Shown piece by piece: positions 58,205 to 64,000 of a stretch of 64,000 bases of DNA (position 1 is its first letter; every line of letters starts with the position of its first letter). The DNA is from Ahrensia sp. Lineage in GTDB: Bacteria > Pseudomonadota > Alphaproteobacteria > Rhizobiales > Rhizobiaceae. The stretch is taken from contig PAKZ01000026.1 in NCBI GenBank assembly GCA_002706335.1, positions 1-64,000 of the forward strand. The letters run 5' to 3'. A program made the position numbers and the translations under genes. The notes under the pieces were generated by a model. It did no database searches and was not told where the DNA came from. It saw only the letters and a program-made list of their open reading frames with translations.

Positions 58205-59875
58205 ATGTACCGCTATGACGATTTCGACGAAGCCTTCGTCCGCAACCGGGTCGCCGAATTCCGCGGCCAGGTGGAGCGCCGTATCGACGGCTCGCTGACC
58301 GAGGACGAATTCAAGCCGCTGCGGCTGATGAACGGCGTCTATCTGCAGTTGCATGCCTACATGCTGCGTGTGGCCATTCCCTATGGCACGCTCAACTCCC
58401 GGCAGATGCGGCAGCTTGCGCTGGTCGCCGAGCGCTTCGACAAGGGCTACGGCCATTTCACCACGCGCCAGAACATCCAGTTCAACTGGCCGCGGCTGAA
58501 AGACATTCCGGAGATCCTGTCGCTGCTGGCCGATGTCGAGATGCACGCCATCCAGACGTCGGGCAATTGCATTCGCAATGTCACCGCCGACCATTTCGCC
58601 GGCGCTGCGGCCGACGAGATCGAGGATCCGCGCCCGACCGCGGAACTGCTGCGCCAGTGGTCGACAGACCATCCGGAGTTCCAGTTCCTGCCGCGCAAGT
58701 TCAAGATTGCGATCACCGGCGCGCCGAACGACCGCGCGGTGACGAAGGCGCACGATATCGGCCTGCGCATGGTGCGTAATGAAGCGGGCGAGCCGGGATA
58801 TGAGGTGATCGTGGGCGGCGGGCTTGGCCGTACGCCGATGGTCGGCAAGACCGTGCGGGATTTCCTGCCAAAGGCCGACCTCCTGCCCTATCTGGAAGCG
58901 ATTCTGCAGGTCTACAATCTGTCGGGCCGGCGCGACAACAAATACAAGGCTCGCATCAAGATCCTGGTCCACGAGACGGGTCTCGACGAGATCAAGGCGC
59001 GGGTCGAGGCAGCATTCGAGGAGAAGAAGCGCGCCTTTTCAGGCGCGCCGGCGGATCTGGTCTCGGCGATCGAGGCCGCTTTCGCGCCGCCGTCCTTCGA
59101 CAATACGCGCTCGCTCGCCTTCGACCGGGCGCAGGAAGCCAATCCGGCGTTCCGCTCCTTCGTGGAGACCAATGTGGCCGAGCACAAGAACCCGGCCTAT
59201 GGCATCGTTTCGGTATCGCTGAAGCCCGTCGGAGGTACGCCTGGCGACGCGACGGCGGAGCAGATGCGGGTGCTGGCCGATCTTGCGGAACAGTACGGTC
59301 ACGACGAGTTGCGCATCAGCCACGAGCAGAATGTCATTTTGCCGCATGTGCGCAAGGCGGATATCCCCGCGGTCTATGAGGCGCTTCGCGAGGCGGGTCT
59401 GGCGACGGCTAATATCGGCCTCGTCTCAGACATAATCGCCTGCCCCGGCATGGATTATTGCGCGCTGGCGACCGCGCGGTCGATCCCGGTCGCACAGGCG
59501 ATCTCGAAGCGTTTCGACGAATTGAAGCTGGAGCGCGAGATCGGTCCGCTAAAGATCAAGATCTCCGGCTGCATCAATGCTTGCGGACACCACCATGTCG
59601 GCCATATCGGCATTCTCGGTCTCGACAAGGCGGGCAAGGAAAACTACCAGATCACGCTGGGTGGCGACGGCACCGAGACGGCGACGATCGGCGAGCGCAC
59701 GGGCCCGGGCTTCGACGCGGATGATCTTGTGCCGGCGATCGAGGCAATCGTGGAAACCTATCTGAATCTGCGCGAGGACGCCGCCGAAACTTTCCTGCAG
59801 GCCTATCGGCGTCTCGGCGCCGATCCCTTCAAGCAGGCGATCTACAGTGAGAAGGACGAAGCCCGTGCTGCATGA
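58205..59875 (+). CDS. cysI: Sulfite reductase hemoprotein (assimilatory)
   Basis: This 556-residue nitrite/sulfite reductase has two ferredoxin-like half domains and the siroheme/[4Fe-4S] ligands CPGMDYCALA (about 413-422) and SGCINACGHHHVGHIG (about 452-467). HFTTRQNIQFNWP and GNCIRNVTADHFAG are substrate-side motifs. It reduces sulfite to sulfide with six electrons. There is no cysJ flavoprotein; the reductase at the end of the operon may supply electrons, probably via ferredoxin. Confidence 0.94.
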   Translation: MYRYDDFDEAFVRNRVAEFRGQVERRIDGSLTEDEFKPLRLMNGVYLQLHAYMLRVAIPYGTLNSRQMRQLALVAERFDKGYGHFTTRQNIQFNWPRLKDIPEILSLLADVEMHAIQTSGNCIRNVTADHFAGAAADEIEDPRPTAELLRQWSTDHPEFQFLPRKFKIAITGAPNDRAVTKAHDIGLRMVRNEAGEPGYEVIVGGGLGRTPMVGKTVRDFLPKADLLPYLEAILQVYNLSGRRDNKYKARIKILVHETGLDEIKARVEAAFEEKKRAFSGAPADLVSAIEAAFAPPSFDNTRSLAFDRAQEANPAFRSFVETNVAEHKNPAYGIVSVSLKPVGGTPGDATAEQMRVLADLAEQYGHDELRISHEQNVILPHVRKADIPAVYEALREAGLATANIGLVSDIIACPGMDYCALATARSIPVAQAISKRFDELKLEREIGPLKIKISGCINACGHHHVGHIGILGLDKAGKENYQITLGGDGTETATIGERTGPGFDADDLVPAIEAIVETYLNLREDAAETFLQAYRRLGADPFKQAIYSEKDEARAA

Positions 59876-60602
59876 ACCTATCCTGCCGGAAGGCGCCGAC
59901 AACGGTATGCAGGCGCGCTACGCCCATACGCGCGATGTGCTGGAAAAGGCGCTTGTCGACAAGGCGCATGGCGAGATCGCCGTCGTCTCATCTTTCGGGG
60001 CCGAATCCGCCGTGTTGCTGCAACTCGTCGCCGAGGCCGATCCGGCCACCCCGGTGATCTTCATCGACACGCGCATGCTGTTTGCCGAGACGCTGGACTA
60101 CAAGGCGGACTTGGTGCGCCATCTCGGGCTGACCGACGTGCGCACCGTTGCGCCCAACGGCGCGGTGATCCGCGAAACCGATCCGTTCGGCCGACTGCAC
60201 CTGACCAATACGGACGCCTGCTGCGGCTTCCGCAAGACGCATGTGCTGCGCGACGCGCTGGCCGGCTTCGACGGCTGGATCACCGGGCGCAAGCGTTTCC
60301 AGGCGGAGACGCGCCATAATGTCGGCCTTTACGAGCCGGCGTCCGACGGCAAGCTGAAGATCAACCCCCTCGCCTATTGGTCGAAGCAGGACATCGATGC
60401 GCATTTCGTCGCATTTGACCTGCCTCAACACCCGCTGGTCGAGCATGGCTATCCTTCTATCGGCTGCGCGGCCTGCACAAGCCCCGTGCATAAGGGTGAG
60501 GACATCCGCGCGGGGCGCTGGCGCGGCTCCGACAAGACGGAGTGCGGAATCCACTTCGAAAACGGCAAGCTGGTGCGTGGCGCCGCGGCCGCAGGAGAAT
60601 GA
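59865..60602 (+). CDS. cysH: Adenylyl-sulfate reductase (CysH, iron-sulfur type)
   Basis: This 245-residue enzyme of the PAPS/APS reductase family has VVSSFGAESAVLLQLV (PP-loop), IFIDTRMLF, Cys pair DACCGFRK (about 119), CAACTSP (about 202) and the catalytic KTECGIH (about 225). The CC...CxxC set holds a [4Fe-4S] cluster and marks APS-preferring reductases, which make sulfite from APS with thioredoxin. GTG at 59865 is chosen for the AGAAGGA eight bases upstream; it overlaps the cysI end. ATG at 59907 is an alternative. Confidence 0.92.
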   Translation: MLHEPILPEGADNGMQARYAHTRDVLEKALVDKAHGEIAVVSSFGAESAVLLQLVAEADPATPVIFIDTRMLFAETLDYKADLVRHLGLTDVRTVAPNGAVIRETDPFGRLHLTNTDACCGFRKTHVLRDALAGFDGWITGRKRFQAETRHNVGLYEPASDGKLKINPLAYWSKQDIDAHFVAFDLPQHPLVEHGYPSIGCAACTSPVHKGEDIRAGRWRGSDKTECGIHFENGKLVRGAAAAGE

Positions 60603-60604
60603 AA

Positions 60605-61045
60605 ATGAGCATCATCGTCACCGATGCAGGTTTCGGCGAGGACACACTGAGCGGCCGTCTGCGGCTGCTGGATCTCGAAGCGTTGCGCGCAGCTGATCGC
60701 TGCGACCTTCCCGGCGAATTCGCGCTGTCGCTTGCAAATAACGCTAATGCGGACGAGATTGCGCCGTTCTTTGCCTGGATCCGCCTCATCGTCATCGATT
60801 TCCCGTCCTTTGCAGACGGGCGCGGCTTTTCGCTGGCGAAGCGCCTGCGCGAGGCGAGCTATCGCGGAACGCTGCGCGCGACGGGCCATGTCATCGCGGA
60901 CCAGTATCGCAATGCGCGGCGCGTCGGCTTCGACGAGGTGGAGATCTCCGAGGATCTCGCCGCCCGGCAGCCCGAACGCCAGTGGCTCGCCCGCACCGGC
61001 TGGCAGGACAACTTCTACCAAAAGCGTTTGCGGGCGGTCGCCTGA
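60605..61045 (+). CDS. DUF934 protein in cys operon
   Basis: This 146-residue protein has LALSLANNANADEIAPFF, IDFPSFADGRGFSLAKRLRE, YRGTLRATGHVIADQYRNARRVGFDEVEIS and a C-terminal FYQKRLRAV, the DUF934 pattern. The family is nearly always next to cysI/cysH and is described as a probable oxidoreductase in sulfite reduction, without direct proof. ATG at 60605 has GGAG at good distance; the ATG two codons earlier is too close to it. Confidence 0.88.
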   Translation: MSIIVTDAGFGEDTLSGRLRLLDLEALRAADRCDLPGEFALSLANNANADEIAPFFAWIRLIVIDFPSFADGRGFSLAKRLREASYRGTLRATGHVIADQYRNARRVGFDEVEISEDLAARQPERQWLARTGWQDNFYQKRLRAVA

Positions 61046-61069
61046 ACGGTCTAATAGGATAATTCGAAT

Positions 61070-61924
61070 ATGAACGACCTGACGACAATCAAGGAGTCCG
61101 GGACGCCTTTGAATATCGCCACTCCCCTGCCGGACGGGCAAACCGTCACCGACGTCAAGCACTGGACCGACAAGCTTTTCTCTTTCCGCCTGACGCGCCC
61201 GCAAAGCCTGCGTTTCCGCTCGGGCGAATTCGTGATGATCGGGCTGATGGGCGACCCGGTCGGCGACAAGCCGGCCAAACCGATCCTGCGCGCCTATTCG
61301 ATCGCGTCGCCGTCATGGGACGAGGAACTGGAATTTTATTCCATCGCCGTTCCCGACGGTCCGCTGACCTCGAAGCTCGTCCATATCAAGCCGGGCGACC
61401 AGGTGATCCTGAAGACCAAGGCGACGGGCACGCTGGTGGTTGACGCGCTTCTGCCGGGCAAGCGGCTCTACATGATCGCGACCGGCACGGGCATCGCGCC
61501 TTTCGCCTCTCTGATCCGCGACCCGGAGGTCTACGAGAAATTCGACCAGGTGATCCTGACGCATACCTGCCGGCAGGTCGCCGAACTGGATTATGGCAGC
61601 GAACTGGTCGAGGGTCTCATCAACGATCCGCTGATCGGCGAGATGGTGGACGGCAAGCTCCTCTACTACCCGACGACGACACGCGAAGAGTCGCCCCGGA
61701 TGGGCCGCATCACCGACAAGATCCGCTCCGGCGAGTTGTTTACCGATCTCGGCGTTCCCGCATGGGACAAGGAAACCGACCGCGTGATGATCTGCGGCTC
61801 GATGGGGCTGAACCTTGAGATCAAGGAACTGTGCGAAGCCGCCGGCATGGAGGAAGGCGCCAATTCCAAGCCCGGACATTTCGTGCTCGAAAAGAGCTTT
61901 GTTGGAGAAGGCAGGATTCTCTAG
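61070..61924 (+). CDS. fpr: Ferredoxin-NADP+ reductase
   Basis: This 284-residue flavoprotein of the bacterial Fpr type has the FAD motif LRAYSIASP, GTLVVDALLPGKRLYMIATGTGIAPF (NADP side), DRVMICGSMGLN, and the C-terminal GHFVLEKSFVG. It transfers electrons between NADPH and ferredoxin or flavodoxin. As the last gene of the cys operon it is the probable source of reducing power for CysI. Confidence 0.94.
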   Translation: MNDLTTIKESGTPLNIATPLPDGQTVTDVKHWTDKLFSFRLTRPQSLRFRSGEFVMIGLMGDPVGDKPAKPILRAYSIASPSWDEELEFYSIAVPDGPLTSKLVHIKPGDQVILKTKATGTLVVDALLPGKRLYMIATGTGIAPFASLIRDPEVYEKFDQVILTHTCRQVAELDYGSELVEGLINDPLIGEMVDGKLLYYPTTTREESPRMGRITDKIRSGELFTDLGVPAWDKETDRVMICGSMGLNLEIKELCEAAGMEEGANSKPGHFVLEKSFVGEGRIL

Positions 61925-62448
61925 GGTTCACCACGCCAACTGCTCTGATCCGTCGGCAAGCGGCCTGACGGGTCGAAGACAGTCACTCGATGGGGCCGTT
62001 TGCCGCCCCATTTCCACAAAACCGCGTTGAAGTGGTCAGGCCGCGCGCCATTGGCGAAGGACGGCACCAGGACGCCCGCGACACCGTTGTCGACCAAACG
62101 CTGTGCGACATCCCAGGATTTCGGGCGTCGGCTGTCGGCGATGTCCAGCATCCAAGGGCTCGCCATCTCCGTGAGGGCAACTCCTGCTTCATCCCGAGCC
62201 GATGAGGTCCGAAGATCGATCATGTCCTCCATGTCGAGATCATAGGCGCAAACGGTCAGCGGTTCGAAACGGCGTACGAATCCGTGCCCCATTTCCGCGA
62301 ACATGCCCTCGATAGACGAGGCGAGATAGAGCGCCGGCATACCCTTCGGGTTGAACCTGCCGCCATGGATCGCCGCGCCTTCGCCCGAAAGCGGCTTCCA
62401 CGCCCATTTCGGGTCGTGTGCCCGGTAGCAGACGCCCTGACATCTCAA
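61921..62448 (-). CDS. RES-domain toxin
   Basis: This 175-residue protein has the RES fold residues in CYRAHDPKWAWKPLSGEGA, HGGRFNPKGMPALYLASS, IEGMFAEM and NAVLWKWG. RES toxins (ParT, MbcT and relatives) degrade or modify NAD+ or ADP-ribosylate targets. There is no ATG near the domain; TTG at 62448 overlaps the antitoxin stop (TTGA) and follows GGCGGA, so translation is coupled. Its end overlaps the fpr stop. Confidence 0.88.
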   Translation of the reverse strand: MRCQGVCYRAHDPKWAWKPLSGEGAAIHGGRFNPKGMPALYLASSIEGMFAEMGHGFVRRFEPLTVCAYDLDMEDMIDLRTSSARDEAGVALTEMASPWMLDIADSRRPKSWDVAQRLVDNGVAGVLVPSFANGARPDHFNAVLWKWGGKRPHRVTVFDPSGRLPTDQSSWRGEP

Positions 62449-62876
62449 GCAAATCCGCCGGTTGCGACGTGATCGAGATAATCGCGGACTGCCGCCGCCT
62501 TGCCATCCTTGACGAGGGATTCGGCGGTGCGGCCGCCAAAGGCCGGAATCGGCTCGGCGCGATACCATGACAGAGCCTGCAGCGGGCCGCCGGCCCAAGC
62601 CGCGACTCGGCCGAGGATTTCCAGCATCTCGCGCAGCCGCGTCTGTGCCGGACGGGCATTGAGCCGTGCGGCCCGGTAGATCGTATCGGGTTTCAACCCG
62701 GCCGTCTCGGCGAGCTGCGCCTTCGACATACCAAACGAGTCGGCAAGTTTGTCGATGGAAATCATCCGATCCTCGTCCTGGAATGCCGAAACGACGGACA
62801 GACCGCGGGGCGCAAAAGGCGCGCTGTAAGCGCTTACCGCTTCTTCAAGTCCCGCTGTTCCGGCCTTTTCAGACAT
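62445..62876 (-). CDS. Xre/MbcA/ParS-type antitoxin
   Basis: This 143-residue protein has an N-terminal HTH (KLADSFGMSKAQLAETAGLKPDTIYR) and the C-terminal toxin-binding domain of the MbcA/ParS/Xre family (LEILGRVAAWAGGPLQALSWYRAEPIPAFGG; LVKDGKAAAVRDYL). It neutralises the RES toxin encoded directly downstream and should repress the operon. ATG at 62876 is preferred over TTG at 62888. Repeated GCCATA sites lie immediately upstream. Confidence 0.9.
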   Translation of the reverse strand: MSEKAGTAGLEEAVSAYSAPFAPRGLSVVSAFQDEDRMISIDKLADSFGMSKAQLAETAGLKPDTIYRAARLNARPAQTRLREMLEILGRVAAWAGGPLQALSWYRAEPIPAFGGRTAESLVKDGKAAAVRDYLDHVATGGFA

Positions 62877-62878
62877 TT

Positions 62879-62918
62879 GCCATACCAAATGACCACTCTA
62901 TATGGCTATTAATATGGC
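62879..62918. promoter_or_regulatory. Candidate operator of the RES/Xre operon
   Basis: GCCATA (62879-62884) faces two copies of TATGGC (62901-62906 and 62913-62918), giving an inverted pair plus a direct repeat at 12-base spacing just upstream of the antitoxin start. The region is A+T-rich and probably includes the promoter. Confidence 0.5.
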
Positions 62919-62948
62919 ATTTACTTCATACAAGTCAAGGAATGCCGG

Positions 62949-64000
62949 TCAGGCGTCCTTCACCTGCGCCACCGGCACGCTGGCGCCCATGCGGTTCCAG
63001 GCGTCGAGGGCGGCGATCTTGTAGGCTTCGGCGAGCGTCGGATAGTTGAAGGTGTTCTCGACGAAATAGTCGAGCGTGCCCTTCAGGTTGAGCACAGCCT
63101 GGCCGATATGGATCAGCTCGGTCGCGCCCTCGCCGACGATATGGCAGCCGAGCAGGCGGCGGGTCTTCAGCGAGAACAGCATTTTCAGCAATCCCCGGTC
63201 GAGACCCATGATGTGTCCGCGCGAGGTTTCGCGGAAACGGGCGATGCCGCTTTCATAGGGTATGCCGCGCTCGATGACCTCTTCCTCGGTCATGCCGACG
63301 GTGGAGATTTCCGGCACGGCATAGATGCCATAGGGAAAGAATTCCGGCGGCTCATGAGCGGCGACGCCGAGTGCGTGGCAGGCGGCGATGCGGCCCTGTT
63401 CCATCGAGGTGGAGGCCAGGCTCGGAAAGCCGATGACGTCACCGGCGGCGTAGATATGCGGCACCGAGGTCTGCAAGGTTTCCGCATCGACCTTGAGGCG
63501 GCCGCGATGATCGACCTCCAGCCCGCAGGCCTCCAGCCCGAGCGAGGCGGTCGCGCCCATACGGCCGGCCGCAAAGAGCAGCATCTGCGACCGGACCTTG
63601 CGCCCGCCTTCCAAAGTGACTTCGCAGCCGCGCTCGGTGCGGGTGACGGTCTCGACCTTCTTGCCGAAGCGCAACGCCATGCCGCGGTCGCGGAGCTGGT
63701 AGGTGAAATCCTCCATGAGTTCCTGATCGATGAAATCGAGCATGGAATCGCGCGGCTCGATCAGCGTGACGCTGACGTCGAGCGCGGAGAAGATGGTCGC
63801 ATACTCGACGCCGATGACGCCCGCGCCGATCACGGCGATGGACCGCGGCAGGTCTGGAAGTTCGAGAATCTCATCAGAATCGAAGACGGAGACGCCGTCA
63901 TCGAAGGGAATGTAATCCGGCCGGAAGGGGATCGTGCCCACCGCGATCAGGAAACTGTCGGCGGACATGGTGAAGGTCTCGCCCTCCTCACCCTCGACCT
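62949..64000 (-). CDS. sthA: Soluble pyridine nucleotide transhydrogenase (3' part)
   Basis: This flavoprotein is related to lipoamide dehydrogenase; the 5' part lies beyond the window. Visible are LIAVGTIPFRP, the NAD(P) site IAVIGAGVIGVEYATIFSALD, LLFAAGRMGAT, the FAD motif IYAAGDVIGFPSLAS, and the dimer domain with FNYPTLAEAYKIAALDAWNR. SthA balances NADH and NADPH. ITAGGVIG-type and C-terminal features fit SthA better than Lpd, since the usual HxHP pair near the end is replaced by NYPTLAEA. Confidence 0.88.
   Translation of the reverse strand, partial: VEGEEGETFTMSADSFLIAVGTIPFRPDYIPFDDGVSVFDSDEILELPDLPRSIAVIGAGVIGVEYATIFSALDVSVTLIEPRDSMLDFIDQELMEDFTYQLRDRGMALRFGKKVETVTRTERGCEVTLEGGRKVRSQMLLFAAGRMGATASLGLEACGLEVDHRGRLKVDAETLQTSVPHIYAAGDVIGFPSLASTSMEQGRIAACHALGVAAHEPPEFFPYGIYAVPEISTVGMTEEEVIERGIPYESGIARFRETSRGHIMGLDRGLLKMLFSLKTRRLLGCHIVGEGATELIHIGQAVLNLKGTLDYFVENTFNYPTLAEAYKIAALDAWNRMGASVPVAQVKDA

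Overview
The window looks like a chromosomal segment of a high-GC alphaproteobacterium, most likely of the order Hyphomicrobiales (Rhizobiales). The pointers are a type-2 porin, DUF930 and DUF2849 proteins, glycine-type 5-aminolevulinate synthase, a trxB-lsrB/vtlR gene pair, unlinked carA and carB, and a small RNA with CCTCCTCCC loops of the cuckoo/alpha-r14 kind. No rRNA, tRNA, CRISPR array, insertion sequence or phage structural gene was found. The genus cannot be fixed from the sequence.

Layout. 1-406 is non-coding but rich in inverted repeats. 0.4-13.5 kb is the accessory-looking part. Two large paralogous proteins lie 9 kb apart on the minus strand (407-2458 and 11309-13453). They share an N-terminal module and an alanine-repeat helix but carry different downstream parts: a TIR domain in one, and an unrecognised domain plus a hydrophobic tail in the other. 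Between them are two outer-membrane proteins, a hydrolase with a divergent LuxR-type regulator, ung, a DUF930 protein, a Mur-ligase-like enzyme and a methyltransferase. 13.6-31 kb is mostly core: rpoD, dnaG, two PilZ proteins, lrgAB, yqeY, carA, a GST, an MscS channel, an aldo/keto reductase, a zinc peptidase, an ArsR/MFS divergent pair and a LytTR/DUF2306 divergent pair. 31.4-46 kb holds carB, an MFS transporter, a ccdAB toxin-antitoxin module, a DUF2235 hydrolase gene interrupted by an amber codon, greA, a surface-sugar group (GT2, LpxB-N-like protein, ugd, UDP-glucuronate epimerase, FkbM-like protein), lrp, trxB and lsrB. 46.2-46.4 kb carries the small RNA. 46.4-56 kb has a GMC oxidoreductase, an HWE kinase with its receiver protein, ettA, a lipase-like hydrolase, a DUF808 protein, and hemA followed by a cytochrome c gene. 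56.5-61.9 kb is one sulfate-assimilation operon (cysG, DUF2849, cysI, cysH, DUF934, fpr). The right end has a RES/Xre toxin-antitoxin pair and the 3' part of sthA.

How genes work together. The cys operon covers reduction of adenylyl-sulfate to sulfide, including siroheme synthesis and a likely electron donor. Between it and hemA sits a textbook FNR/FixK box. LsrB and the small RNA are adjacent, with a perfect T-N11-A palindrome about 50 bases upstream of the predicted RNA start. The sugar genes together would make UDP-galacturonate and a polyprenyl-linked sugar for envelope decoration.

The strongest candidates for something new are the paralogous pair with exchangeable effector parts, the anti-Shine-Dalgarno small RNA beside lsrB, and the amber codon that falls exactly on the catalytic serine of the DUF2235 protein.
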